Assembly: GCF_009455685.1 (NCBI RefSeq)
Contig: NZ_QPES01000001.1
Coordinates: 2,294,001 to 2,358,000, forward strand
DNA length: 64,000 bases
Origin: Paraburkholderia hayleyella
GTDB taxonomy: Bacteria > Pseudomonadota > Gammaproteobacteria > Burkholderiales > Burkholderiaceae
Reading direction: 5' to 3'
Shown in pieces: positions 42,870-51,868 of the stretch (position 1 is the first letter of the stretch; each line of letters starts with the position of its first letter). The notes under the pieces are model-generated. The model searched no databases. It worked only from the letters and a program-made list of their open reading frames with translations, and was not told where the DNA came from. Both the position numbers and the translations under genes were made by a program.

Positions 42870-44021
42870 TCAGGTACGCGGCACAACCGTCCAGACGCCA
42901 TTGCGCTCGACCAGTTCGCGGTCGCAGGCAAATTCGTCAAGCATGTGCTCATGGCCCGGCAAAGCCTGGATCACCACTTCACCCACCTCACGCAAGGCAG
43001 CCACGCGCGCGCACAACGCGTCATTGAGTTGCCACGGCGCCAAAATGGCACTGCTGCGCGCCTCGACAGGCGAAATACGAGCCACTTCGCGCAGATCGAG
43101 TGAGAAGCCTGTCGCTGCCCGTGCGCGGCCATACACCTGGCCTACGTGGTCGTAGCGGCCGCCCCGTGCAACCGCGTTCGGAACGTCGTCTACATAAGCC
43201 GAAAACATCACACCGCTGTGATAGGCATAGCCACGCAGATCCGCCAGATCGATCATCACCTCCGCGCCGCGAACCTGACCCGCGAGGAATGCCAGATCAT
43301 CCAGCGCACGTGCAATCTCGGGCTTCTGGGGCAAGCGCGCTCGTGCCTCGGCCAACACGGTGATGTCGCCATAAAGTGCTGGAAGCGCACGCAACGCATC
43401 CCGTGTGACTGGAGAAAAATGAGCGCTCAGTTCTGTCAGCCGTGGCACGTCCTTGCTCGCCAGAACGTCGTATAGCACTTCACCCAGCGCTGCCGCGGCA
43501 GGCTCTGCCTCGATCAGCGCAGCCAGCACACCCGCGTGACACAGATCAAGACGCACGCGCGTCAGCCCGGTCAAGCGCAGGGCATCGAGCATGAGTTGCT
43601 GAATCTCCAGATCCGCCTCAAGCCCTGCATAACCATAGATTTCGGCACCGATCTGGATTTGCTCGCGGGTGGCGTGCAGGCCACGCGGACGCGTATGCAG
43701 CACATTGCCCGCATAGCACAGCCGCGTCACCCCCTGACGATTGAGCAAATGCGCATCGATCCGTGCAACCTGGGGTGTCATGTCCGCCCGCAAGCCCAGC
43801 GTGCGGCCAGACAACTGGTCCACCAGCTTGAAGGTACGCAGGTCCAGATCCCCACCGCCCCCACTTAACAGGGACTCGAGATACTCGAGCAACGGCGGCA
43901 TGACCATTTCATAGCCATACACACGAAAGCGATCCAGCAAGCGACGCCGCAACTCTTCGATCTTGCGGGCTTCTGACGGCAATACATCGGCAATATTTTC
44001 GGGAAGTAACCAGATCGACAT
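42870..44021 (-). CDS. hisZ: ATP phosphoribosyltransferase regulatory subunit
   Basis: HisZ is a catalytically inactive histidyl-tRNA-synthetase paralogue that forms a complex with short-form HisG, the first enzyme of histidine synthesis. The 383-residue product begins [24 protein letters not shown]. It retains the HisRS-like fold ([32 protein letters not shown]) but lacks a C-terminal anticodon-binding domain. ATG 44021 is used; the frame has a TTG one codon earlier. hisG is not in the window. It lies between a DUF2065 gene and purA. Confidence 0.92.
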   Translation of the reverse strand: MSIWLLPENIADVLPSEARKIEELRRRLLDRFRVYGYEMVMPPLLEYLESLLSGGGGDLDLRTFKLVDQLSGRTLGLRADMTPQVARIDAHLLNRQGVTRLCYAGNVLHTRPRGLHATREQIQIGAEIYGYAGLEADLEIQQLMLDALRLTGLTRVRLDLCHAGVLAALIEAEPAAAALGEVLYDVLASKDVPRLTELSAHFSPVTRDALRALPALYGDITVLAEARARLPQKPEIARALDDLAFLAGQVRGAEVMIDLADLRGYAYHSGVMFSAYVDDVPNAVARGGRYDHVGQVYGRARAATGFSLDLREVARISPVEARSSAILAPWQLNDALCARVAALREVGEVVIQALPGHEHMLDEFACDRELVERNGVWTVVPRT

Positions 44022-44135
44022 CAATATCGTCCTGCGACGTTAAGCGCGGCGCCATCGCGCCAATAATGGAAGAAAGGTGCCCCGTGCGGAGGGCTTGTCT
44101 GCAATGCCCGCTGGCCTTGGGCTACGGCCTCGGCA

Positions 44136-44333
44136 TCAGGTTGCGATGAGCAGCAAGATGAGCCCCAGTACCATGACGATCAGCCCACCCATGCGGATAT
44201 GGTGTACGGGCCGTTCCGCGATTTTGCGAAACGTGTCGCGCCATGTATCAGGAAAAACGAAGGGAAATATCCCTTCGATAATCAGCATCAGGGCGATCGC
44301 AAGCAGTAACGAACCAGCTATGTCCATATGCAT
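44136..44333 (-). CDS. DUF2065 (YjeT-like) small membrane protein
   Basis: A 65-residue protein with two hydrophobic helices (about 4-25, AGSLLLAIALMLIIEGIFPF; and 47-64, GGLIVMVLGLILLLI). The conserved PDTWRDTFRKIAERP lies between them, as in E. coli YjeT next to hflC. The function is unknown; its repeated association with hflKC suggests a membrane role related to that complex. Starts at 44333 (MHM) or two codons later are possible. Confidence 0.85.
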   Translation of the reverse strand: MHMDIAGSLLLAIALMLIIEGIFPFVFPDTWRDTFRKIAERPVHHIRMGGLIVMVLGLILLLIAT

Positions 44334-44369
44334 GGGCGGCCTGCCTTGCGCTCCAGAACGTGACGGCGA

Positions 44370-45281
44370 TCAGGGTTTGCGTGCTGCGGCAGACGGTGAC
44401 GCCGCGCCATCCGGGCTATGCATGAAGCGGAAAAACGCGTTGCCGGAATCAACGACAATCACGTCATTCGGCTTGAACACACGCCGGTACGCCTGCATGC
44501 TCTGGTAAAACTGGTAGAACTGCGGATCGCGGTTATACCCCCCAGCCGCCATCAGCGCTGCCTTCGCGTCACCCTCGCTCTTGATCTCCTGCGCCTGGCT
44601 GGAAGCCTCCTGCATGAGCGCTTCCTGCTGGCGTCTGGCTTGCGCCTTGAGCTGCTCTATTTCAGCGGCGTCCTGAACTTTCTCCGCGTTGGTCGCTTCT
44701 TCGCGGGCAGCGCTCATGCGCTTGTAGATCGACTCCGCCACTGCAGCCGGAAAATCAATACGCGTCAACGCAACCTCCTGCACTTCGATACCCAGCGATG
44801 CCGCGGCCTTCTGTATCGCACTGCGCGTCTCGACTGCGACATCCTGCTGTTTGGCCAGCGCATCGGTCAGCGTGTACTTCGTCAACACATCGCGCAAGGC
44901 ATTGCGCGACAGCAAGGCGAGCTGGTTACGGGCATTACGCAATTCGCCTTTGGTTTCAGCGAAAAGCTTGAGTGGATCAGTCACGCGGTATTTAACCACC
45001 GGATTCACCAGCAGTTCGGCTTTATCTGAGGTGAGGTAACGGCCCTCCTCGGGCGCATCGAAGGTTTCGGTTCGCGTATCGACGCGCGTCACCTGTTGCA
45101 GCGGCGGCGGCAGTTTCACGTGCAAACCTGGGCCCGCGAGTAGCGGCACCGGATTACCACGTGTCACAACCAAAGCAACGTGCCGCTCGTCGACGCTATA
45201 CACCATGGACCACAACGCCAGCAACACAAGCACGACGACGACAGCCAGCACAATAATTCGCTTCATATTCGCGTTTCTCAT
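44370..45281 (-). CDS. hflC: FtsH-protease modulator HflC
   Basis: HflC is an SPFH/band-7 membrane protein that with HflK forms a large periplasmic cage around FtsH and restrains it. The 303-residue product has an N-terminal anchor (IIVLAVVVVLVLLALWSMVY), the band-7 domain (VDERHVALVVTRGNPVPLL, VEVQEVALTRIDFPAAV-like region) and a charged coiled coil (ATNAEKVQDAAEIEQLKAQARRQ). The first ATG at 45281 overlaps the hflK stop (ATGA), suggesting coupling. A second ATG at 45266 (MKRIIVL) is closer to the family N-terminus. Confidence 0.94.
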   Translation of the reverse strand: MRNANMKRIIVLAVVVVLVLLALWSMVYSVDERHVALVVTRGNPVPLLAGPGLHVKLPPPLQQVTRVDTRTETFDAPEEGRYLTSDKAELLVNPVVKYRVTDPLKLFAETKGELRNARNQLALLSRNALRDVLTKYTLTDALAKQQDVAVETRSAIQKAAASLGIEVQEVALTRIDFPAAVAESIYKRMSAAREEATNAEKVQDAAEIEQLKAQARRQQEALMQEASSQAQEIKSEGDAKAALMAAGGYNRDPQFYQFYQSMQAYRRVFKPNDVIVVDSGNAFFRFMHSPDGAASPSAAARKP

Positions 45282-46636
45282 TGCAGGTCGTCTTCACGAC
45301 TGCGATTGCGGAACGACTCGCGTGAACGGGATGGCTCGGCAACCACGCTCTGGCTCGCCTGACCCAGCGCCGCGGCCCCTGAGGCAGCAGCAGCGCCAGA
45401 AGCCACGGCGGCGGTAGAGGCGGCGGTAGCAGGTGCCACGGCGCCAGCAGCAGAGGCCGCACCGGAAGCATTCTGGCGCGTCTGCTCGACCAGCTTGTCG
45501 AGCGGCAGATACACCACGTTATTACTCGTCTTGCTATCGACGAACACCTTGGTTGAGTTCGAATAAATGTGCTGCATGGTATCCAGATACATCTGCTCGC
45601 GGATCACCGCGGGGGCCTTGCTGTACTGCGCATACGCCCGCTCGAAACGTTCGGCATCGCCCTGCGCCTGCGCGACGACCTGATCGCTATACGTTTTTGC
45701 CTCAGTGAGCAAACGCGCCGCATCAGCTTTGATACGAGGCAAGGCTTCGTTTGACTGCGCCTGCACTTCGCGTTTGGCCCGCTCCTGCTCCTGATGCAGC
45801 CTGGTTGCGGCATCAAAGACAACACGCACCTGTTCGGGAGGTTGAATCGACTGGATGGTTACGCGCGTCACAGCAAGGCCTGTGCGGGATTCGGTCAGGG
45901 AACGCTGAATCGCATCGGTCAGTTGCTGGCTGAGCACGTCGTGGTTTTGCTTGAGGATGTCGTCCGTAGCCGAAGCGCCGACAATTTTTCGCACCGCCGC
46001 CTGTGCCGCCTGCGTCACGCTTTGGTCGGGATCGACCGTGCGAAACAGGTAATCGGTGGGATTTCGCACCTGGAACTGGACAGCAAAGCGCACATCGACG
46101 ATATCCGCGTCACGTGTCAGCATCGACGCATCCTTCACGCCAGCCAGCGGCACGACGTTATTGCGACCGATTTCCACCGAGCGCTGCTGCGCCAGATTGA
46201 CACGTTCATGTGTCCCGAATGGATAAGGCAAACGCCAGTGGACACCAGGGGCCGCGGTATAGCGATATTTGCCAAACTGGGACACCACACCGGCCTGGCC
46301 GTCCTGGACGACGAACACGCCACTGCCGGCATACGCCGCCACCAGCACGCCAATCACAATTCCAACGCCAATGCGTCCACTGCGACCATCGTCTGAATGC
46401 CGCCCGCCACCACCGGAGCGCTTACGCCCCAGCAAGCGGTTCAAACGGCGATTAAACTCGCGCCACATTTCGTCAAGATCCGGAGGGCCCTCTCCATCCT
46501 TGCCATTGGACGGACGTTTGGGTTCATCTGGACGCCGCCGGTCACCGTTGGTGTCACCCCGGCCCCACCGCGGGTCGTTCATCGAAAGCATGGCGCGCAC
46601 ACTCCGCCGGATACTCCGCTCGTTGTAATCGTTCAC
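45278..46636 (-). CDS. hflK: FtsH-protease modulator HflK
   Basis: HflK, the partner of HflC, has 452 residues. It has a cytoplasmic Gly/Arg-rich N-terminus (NDPRWGRGDTNGDRRRPDEP), one membrane helix (IGVGIVIGVLVAAYAGSGVFVV), the band-7 domain (VQDGQAGVVSQFGKY, TRVTIQSIQPPEQVRVVFDAA) and a charged helix. It ends with an Ala/Ser-rich tail. The N-terminus could instead begin at MLSMNDPRW. It follows hflX by 51 bases and overlaps hflC. Confidence 0.94.
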   Translation of the reverse strand: MNDYNERSIRRSVRAMLSMNDPRWGRGDTNGDRRRPDEPKRPSNGKDGEGPPDLDEMWREFNRRLNRLLGRKRSGGGGRHSDDGRSGRIGVGIVIGVLVAAYAGSGVFVVQDGQAGVVSQFGKYRYTAAPGVHWRLPYPFGTHERVNLAQQRSVEIGRNNVVPLAGVKDASMLTRDADIVDVRFAVQFQVRNPTDYLFRTVDPDQSVTQAAQAAVRKIVGASATDDILKQNHDVLSQQLTDAIQRSLTESRTGLAVTRVTIQSIQPPEQVRVVFDAATRLHQEQERAKREVQAQSNEALPRIKADAARLLTEAKTYSDQVVAQAQGDAERFERAYAQYSKAPAVIREQMYLDTMQHIYSNSTKVFVDSKTSNNVVYLPLDKLVEQTRQNASGAASAAGAVAPATAASTAAVASGAAAASGAAALGQASQSVVAEPSRSRESFRNRSREDDLQ

Positions 46637-46687
46637 CTGTGTTTATCACCAGAGTAAAAGCCGGTCTGCGCCTTGGGAGGAGAGGGA

Positions 46688-47871
46688 TCAATGCCCAGGC
46701 AAAGGAAGCTCATGGCCATCGAGAGGGGGCGCTGGAAGCGCTGCATCCGCTTCGTCCGGCTTGCTGGAAAGCGCCGCTGACAGGGCAAATTCAGCGATAG
46801 CGGCACGTAACGTATCCAGTCCTTGCCCCGTTCGCGCACTGAGAAAGACGCGCGAAATATTACCATACTCATCCCGCTCCACTGAGCCGCCGCGGGCCGC
46901 CAGCTCAGGCACGGCGTCAATCTTGTTGAATACGAGCACCTGACGGACTGTATCGGCACCAATTGCGCGTAATACCTCGTTGACCTGGTCGATCTGATCG
47001 AGGCGCACCGCGCTTGAGGCGTCAACGACATGCAACAGCAGATCCGCGTGAATGGTTTCTTCCAGCGTCGCACGGAAAGCGGCAACCAGTTGGTGGGGCA
47101 ACTCGCGGATAAAGCCAACGGTGTCGGAAACCACAACCTGACCGGCTTCCTCACCCAGATAAACGCGCCGCGAAGTTGTATCCAGCGTGGCGAATAGCTG
47201 ATCGGCGGCATATGCCTCGGCTTTGGTCAAAGCATTGAACAGCGTCGACTTGCCCGCGTTGGTATAACCCACCAGCGAAACTGACAGGGTACGGTTACGC
47301 TCGCGCGCACGTCTTTGCGTGCCATGTTGCCGGCGCAGCTTGGCGAGGCGCGATTTCAGCAGTTTGATGCGCTCACCGATCAGGCGACGGTCGGTTTCAA
47401 GCTGCGTTTCGCCTGGCCCGCGCAACCCAATCCCCCTTTTTGCCGCTCAAGGTGGGTCCAGGCGCGAATCAGCCGCGTTGCCAGATACTGCAGCTGGGCA
47501 AGCTCGACCTGAAGCTTGCCTTCGTGGCTGCGGGCGCGCTGCGCAAAGATATCCAGAATGAGACTGGTCCGGTCAATCACACGCCGCTCAAGTACGCGTT
47601 CAAGATTGCGTTGCTGGGCAGGCGCCAGTGCATGATTGAAAATGACGAGTTCGATGTCGTTGGCCTCACAGGCGAGCTTCAGTTCTTGCGCCTTGCCACT
47701 GCCAATAAACAAGGCAGCATCAGGACTGGAGCGACGTCCGGTGAGCGTTATGACAGGATGGGCACCCGCACTTTGTGCGAGCAGACTGAGTTCTTCGAGG
47801 CTGGCTGCGAAATCAATCTTGCCGAAATCGAGACCTACAAGCGCTGCATTGATCAAATTGGAAATAGCCAA
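46688..47871 (-). pseudogene. hflX: GTPase HflX, interrupted by one frameshift
   Basis: HflX is a ribosome-associated GTPase that rescues stalled or heat-damaged 50S subunits. Two frames cover it: 47380-47871 encodes the N-terminal domain (NLINAALVGLDFGKIDF to HLERQKGG). 46688-47425 encodes the rest, with RGPGETQLETDRRLI, the G1 loop VGYTNAGKSTLFNAL, SDTVGFIRELPHQLVAAF and VFNKIDAV. The conserved joint should read GGxGLRGPGETQ; the break lies in an A5G5 run (plus strand 47432-47441). One extra base gives a normal 394-residue protein. The first possible start is TTG 47871, placed in the T-run of the hfq terminator; no in-frame ATG exists before it. It could be a true pseudogene, a sequence error or a slippage site. 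Confidence 0.85.
47432..47441 (-). other. Frameshift site in hflX (A5G5)
   Basis: The coding strand reads CAAAAAGGGGGATTGGG. Adding one base in the G (or A) run restores GGIGLRGPGET across the joint. Confidence 0.85.
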
Positions 47872-47923
47872 AATAAAAGCGGCCGAAGATCAAATCGCCA
47901 GCAGGCGATGTCAAATCGGCCGC
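47870..47923 (-). terminator. Rho-independent terminator after hfq, overlapping the hflX start
   Basis: On the minus strand GCGGCCGA (47923-47916) pairs with TCGGCCGC (47886-47879), with an inner ATCGCC/GGCGAT stem. A TTTTATTTT tract follows. The hflX start codon TTG lies at the end of that tract, so hflX expression needs read-through or its own start. Confidence 0.8.
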
Positions 47924-47931
47924 AACCAAGG

Positions 47932-48168
47932 TTAGGGCTGTTCGGAGTCCGGGTGGAAATTCACTGGACGGGCTGGCACGACAGTCGAAATAGCATGCTT
48001 GTACACCATCTGGGTCACCGTGTTTCGGAGCAACACAACGTACTGGTCAAATGATTCGATATTCCCCTGAAGCTTGATGCCGTTCACCAAATAGATTGAA
48101 ACAGGCACATGTTCTTTACGCAGTGCGTTCAAAAACGGGTCTTGTAACAATTGCCCTTTGTTGCTCAT
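47932..48168 (-). CDS. hfq: RNA chaperone Hfq
   Basis: Hfq is a hexameric Sm-like protein that pairs small RNAs with mRNAs. The 78-residue product begins [42 protein letters not shown], containing Sm1 and the proximal-face residues. It continues with the Sm2 motif [11 protein letters not shown]. The C-terminal tail is short ([13 protein letters not shown]), as in other Burkholderia Hfq. ATG 48168 has GGAG about 7 bases upstream; the frame is open to 48243. It is preceded by an inverted repeat and a possible promoter. Confidence 0.97.
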   Translation of the reverse strand: MSNKGQLLQDPFLNALRKEHVPVSIYLVNGIKLQGNIESFDQYVVLLRNTVTQMVYKHAISTVVPARPVNFHPDSEQP

Positions 48169-48202
48169 AGCAAACTCCGTATTTTTTTGCAGGTTAACTA
48201 AA

Positions 48203-48234
48203 TTGACGGCGAAGAAAAAGAAATCCGCCGTCAA
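48203..48234 (-). promoter_or_regulatory. Inverted repeat in the hfq leader
   Basis: TTGACGGCG and CGCCGTCAA (9 bp, 14-base purine-rich loop on the plus strand) lie 35 bases before the hfq ATG. If the -10 box at 48242-48247 is used, the hairpin forms the very 5' end of the hfq mRNA. Confidence 0.55.
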
Positions 48235-48241
48235 CCGGTAC

Positions 48242-48247
48242 ACTATA
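48242..48247 (-). promoter_or_regulatory. Possible -10 box of hfq
   Basis: TATAGT on the minus strand, 74 bases before the ATG. No convincing -35 box was found at 17 bases. Confidence 0.35.
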
Positions 48248-48307
48248 GCCGATTTTCGTTACCCCGCGCGCTAACCATCCGGCTATGCCAGCGCACACAG
48301 GCAAGGC

Positions 48308-49645
48308 TCAGCCCTTATCCGCATAAGGATTGACCGTCGAACGGAACTCGATCCGCAAGGGCGTGCCCGTCAACGAAAACACCTCCCTAAAGCGGTTTTC
48401 AAGATAGCGTTTGTAGGTATCGGTGATGGCATCGAGCGCATTGCCATGAATCACAATGAGCGGCGGATTTTGCCCGCCCTGGTGGGCATAGCGCAGCTTG
48501 GGTCGTACCGGCCCGCGGCGGCGCGGCTGCTGGAACTCAACCGCCTCGATCAACGCACGTGTCAGTTTGGGCGTTGGCAGTTTGGCCATGGCAGCGGCAT
48601 AAGCATCGTCGACCGAACGCATCAACGCGCCAATTCCAGTTTTTTGCGCGGCTGAAACAAAGTGAAATTTAGCGAAATCAAGAAATTTCAGCTTGCGCTG
48701 CAAATCGGCTTTCGTGCGCTCACGAACATGGGCATCCAGGCCATCCCATTTATTCACCCCTACCACCAGCGCGCGGCCCTGTTCCACCACAAAACCAGCA
48801 ATATGCGCGTCCTGTTCGGAAATATCTTGCTGCGCGTCAAGCAGCAAGATGACGACATTCGCATCCGAAATGGATTGCAAGGTCTTCACCACTGAGAATT
48901 TCTCGATCGCTTCAAATACCTTGCCCCGCCGGCGCAAGCCAGCGGTATCGATCAGCGTGTATTTCTTGCCCTGGCGCTCGAAATCGATATAAATCGAATC
49001 TCGCGTCGTGCCAGGCATATCGAACGCAATCACCCGCTCTTCGCCCAGCAGCGTATTGACCAGTGTGGATTTGCCGACGTTCGGGCGGCCCACGATCGCT
49101 ATTTTGGTGCCGCGTGGCTCCTTGTCTCCGGTGTCCTCTTCAACATATCCCGCGTAAGCGACGTCAAGCGCCTCGTTAATCATCTCCGTCACGCCGTCGC
49201 CGTGCGCCGCGGAAATCGCCCGTGGATCGCCCAAGCCAAACTCATAAAAATCAGCCGCTACCGTGCTGTATTTCATGCCTTCTGCTTTGTTCACGACGAG
49301 AAAAATCGGCCGCCCCACTTTACGCAAATAATCCGCAATGGATTTATCCTGGGGCGCCAGGCCATTACGGCCATCGACGATAAAAACCACGATGTCTGAT
49401 TCTTCAACCGCCTGACGGGTTTGCCGCGCCATCTGGTGCAAGATGCCTTCTTTTGCAACCGGCTCAAACCCACCCGTATCGACGACCAGATACGGCCGCT
49501 CGCCGACTCGTCCTTCGCCATAATGGCGATCACGCGTGAGCCCGGGCAAATCAGCCACCAGCGCATCACGCGAACGGGTAAGACGGTTGAACAACGTAGA
49601 TTTCCCCACATTGGGGCGTCCAACAAGGACAATAACGGGTTTCAT
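48308..49645 (-). CDS. der: Ribosome biogenesis GTPase Der
   Basis: Der (EngA) is an essential tandem-domain GTPase for 50S assembly. The 445-residue protein has two G domains: [15 protein letters not shown] with [12 protein letters not shown] near the N-terminus, and [19 protein letters not shown] with [12 protein letters not shown] near residue 185. NKxD motifs (VNKAEG, VNKWDG) and the C-terminal KH-like domain ([21 protein letters not shown]) follow. It is complete. It stands between bamB and hfq in the usual order. Confidence 0.97.
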   Translation of the reverse strand: MKPVIVLVGRPNVGKSTLFNRLTRSRDALVADLPGLTRDRHYGEGRVGERPYLVVDTGGFEPVAKEGILHQMARQTRQAVEESDIVVFIVDGRNGLAPQDKSIADYLRKVGRPIFLVVNKAEGMKYSTVAADFYEFGLGDPRAISAAHGDGVTEMINEALDVAYAGYVEEDTGDKEPRGTKIAIVGRPNVGKSTLVNTLLGEERVIAFDMPGTTRDSIYIDFERQGKKYTLIDTAGLRRRGKVFEAIEKFSVVKTLQSISDANVVILLLDAQQDISEQDAHIAGFVVEQGRALVVGVNKWDGLDAHVRERTKADLQRKLKFLDFAKFHFVSAAQKTGIGALMRSVDDAYAAAMAKLPTPKLTRALIEAVEFQQPRRRGPVRPKLRYAHQGGQNPPLIVIHGNALDAITDTYKRYLENRFREVFSLTGTPLRIEFRSTVNPYADKG

Positions 49646-49954
49646 CAGATGTTATTCACGGTGAGGCGCGGCAAAGCGAAAACCGACAAGCCGCGAAGCG
49701 CGTCGTGCAACTGCCTGATAGCTGCACTTGGCGAAAATTATACGAATCCAGTCAAATCTGGATATGGGCCCAGACTGCCATCAAATTCAAATACGCGATG
49801 AAAACCCCATTTACAGGATTTCACCTTGCTGGCACAGCCAGGGCAGACATGCCCATGGGCCATCGTGGCTCCCAGGATTAAAACGCGCCGCCTGACTACA
49901 AAAACACATGCGGCCGGCAATGCCGGCCGCATCTACATCACGTTCCGTGCGAGA
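49646..49954. other. Intergenic region between bamB and der
   Basis: These 309 bases hold the bamB terminator (49900-49932) and no credible gene. The der promoter was not identified. Confidence 0.5.
49900..49932 (-). terminator. Rho-independent terminator of the bamB transcript
   Basis: A perfect 12-bp inverted repeat (ATGCGGCCGGCA, 1-base spacer, TGCCGGCCGCAT) lies 22 bases after the bamB stop and is followed on the minus strand by TGTTTTTG. Confidence 0.85.
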
Positions 49955-51100
49955 TCAGCGGGGACGAAAACCGTACAGGTCTCCATCATGGGTTTGCACA
50001 ACCAGCGTCTCGCCTGCCATGACCGGTGCCGCAGTAATGGGACTGTCATCGGTCTTTACACGAGCAACAAAAGCACCATCGTCACGGGACAGAAAATGGA
50101 CATAGCCTTGATAATCGCCCACCGCAATCGCTGGGCCTAGCAAAAGTGGGATACCGAGATCGCGGCTTTTCAGTTTCTCGTTGCGCCACAACGGTTTGCC
50201 TGTTTGCGAATCAAACGCGGACACGATCGCCCAGTCATCGGCGGCTACGACCACGCGGTCATCCTGCGCCAGACCACTCGTGCTAGAAAACGGCTGCTCC
50301 CACACTGCGCGGCCCGAATTGGCATCAAAGCAGCCAAGTTGCCCCTGGAATGTCACGGCGCAAGTTTGTGAACCAACAAGCGTAGGCGGACCCGTGACAT
50401 CGTTGATCCGCTCAACTTCGGTCACCCCTTTCGGATAAGACACGGGCGTTTGCCAGTACACGTCACCCGTTTGCAGGTTGATTGCCGCAAACGTGCCACC
50501 CGGAAAGCCCGCGAGCACGGCGGCATCCGCAGCAAACGTCATCCCGGACGAAACGCGCAAATTCAGCGGCACGGCGCGATTGCGATAGACCCAGCGCAGC
50601 TCCCCCGTATCAGCGTTAAACGCTGAAATCTGGCCATCGACGGTCCGGACGACAACCAGACCATTGCCGACTAGCGGAGGCGAAATAATTTCGCCTGGTG
50701 CAGTGGCCTTCCAGAGCAACTTGCCATCCGGACCCAGCACATAAACACCGCCCTTAAGCGCACCGACCGCGGTCAGCGTGCCATCACTGCCCACACCAGC
50801 CGACAACTTGCTATCGACCTGGGTGCGCCAGACATCCTTACCCGTCTGTGCGTCGATTTTCACCACGGATCCATTAGCCGCGGCCGCATAGATCGAATCG
50901 CCAACCGCAACCGGTGAAAAGAGGTAGCGCCCACCCTTGCCGACGCTCGCCTTCCATGCTTGCTGTACGTCAAGCACAGATTTGAATTCGGTGAGTGGCG
51001 TCGGAACGCGGCGCGCGTCTTTCGACGATGAGCAGGCAGCCATCATCAACATAGCCATCGCGCAGGCAACAGGCACAGCAATACGTTTCAGCAGGGTCAT
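49955..51100 (-). CDS. bamB: Outer-membrane assembly lipoprotein BamB
   Basis: BamB is the beta-propeller lipoprotein of the BAM complex that inserts outer-membrane proteins, including autotransporter barrels. The 381-residue product has a lipoprotein signal ending MMAACSSSKDA. It then has repeated propeller blades with PQQ-type motifs (NGSVVKIDAQTGKDVWRTQV, DGQISAFNADTGELRWVYRN, FDSQTGKPLWRNEKL). It follows yfgM by 60 bases and ends with a terminator, so it closes the ispG-hisS-yfgM-bamB run. Confidence 0.95.
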   Translation of the reverse strand: MTLLKRIAVPVACAMAMLMMAACSSSKDARRVPTPLTEFKSVLDVQQAWKASVGKGGRYLFSPVAVGDSIYAAAANGSVVKIDAQTGKDVWRTQVDSKLSAGVGSDGTLTAVGALKGGVYVLGPDGKLLWKATAPGEIISPPLVGNGLVVVRTVDGQISAFNADTGELRWVYRNRAVPLNLRVSSGMTFAADAAVLAGFPGGTFAAINLQTGDVYWQTPVSYPKGVTEVERINDVTGPPTLVGSQTCAVTFQGQLGCFDANSGRAVWEQPFSSTSGLAQDDRVVVAADDWAIVSAFDSQTGKPLWRNEKLKSRDLGIPLLLGPAIAVGDYQGYVHFLSRDDGAFVARVKTDDSPITAAPVMAGETLVVQTHDGDLYGFRPR

Positions 51101-51160
51101 CGGTCAGCGAAGCAATGATAAAAAGAGTTATGTGGCGTGGCCAAATGCGGTGTTCAGCAT

Positions 51161-51793
51161 TTAACCACCTAGCGCATCCAGTTTGAACTGGATCAACTGG
51201 CGTGCCGAAGTATTGTCTTTAGGAAACGATTGCAGTGCGAGCTTGTACGCCGTCCGTGCCTCATCGCGTTTCCCCTGGGCCGCCAGCAGATCACCCCGGC
51301 CATCTGCGACTACACCTTTAAAGGCGTCCTCTGGCGTGCCCGAGAGTAATGCAAGGCCCGCGTCATACGCTTTTTCGTCGAGCAATACAGCGGCCAGACG
51401 CAACTTGGCAATTTGACTGAATTCAGCCATTCCAGCGTGATCAATCACCCATTGCAACTGGACCTTGGCTCCCGCCGTATCACCCGCGGCATAGAGCGCT
51501 TTCGCTGCCGCCAGCGCGGTCATGGGTGCATAGGCCGTGCCACCGAACTTGCTTTCCATGTCCGCGGCAGCACGCGTGATGTTCGCCTTGTCGCCCGAAG
51601 CCAGCGCCTGCTGCACGGTTGGGTCATAGAATGCCGCGGCCTCCGCAGCCTGGCGCCGCTGCCAGAAATTCCAGCCATTCCAGCCCGCCAATGCAACCAG
51701 CACAGCTAACACAATCCAGGTTGTTGCGTTGCCCCACTTGGTCCACCAGGCTTTCAGACTTTCAATCGATTCTTGTTCGTCGTGGTAACTCAT
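51161..51793 (-). CDS. YfgM-family TPR membrane protein
   Basis: A 210-residue protein anchored by one N-terminal helix (ATTWIVLAVLVALAGWNGWNFW) after MSYHDEQESIESLKAWWTKWGN, with a periplasmic TPR-like domain. E. coli YfgM works with PpiD at the SecYEG exit in helping exported proteins. The conserved DHAGMAEFSQIAKLRLAAVLLDEK is visible. It lies between hisS and bamB as in other beta-proteobacteria. Confidence 0.88.
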   Translation of the reverse strand: MSYHDEQESIESLKAWWTKWGNATTWIVLAVLVALAGWNGWNFWQRRQAAEAAAFYDPTVQQALASGDKANITRAAADMESKFGGTAYAPMTALAAAKALYAAGDTAGAKVQLQWVIDHAGMAEFSQIAKLRLAAVLLDEKAYDAGLALLSGTPEDAFKGVVADGRGDLLAAQGKRDEARTAYKLALQSFPKDNTSARQLIQFKLDALGG

Positions 51794-51868
51794 CGCCGGG
51801 CGATTCCTTCATCCTTGATATCTTGGTAAATCGGACTGCGCCGAACCGCAGATTGAACCACAAAACGC

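Noticed and set aside
47432..47441. Programmed -1 frameshifting in hflX as in dnaX
   Set aside because: The heptamer does not give good re-pairing in both sites (GGG would re-pair on AGG), no stimulatory stem is evident just downstream, and HflX is made from one frame in other bacteria. Kept only as a minor alternative.
49738..49932. 64-codon minus-strand open frame between bamB and der, with a Cys-Pro-x-Cys motif
   Set aside because: It starts within the bamB terminator hairpin and has no ribosome site; the CPGC is probably chance.
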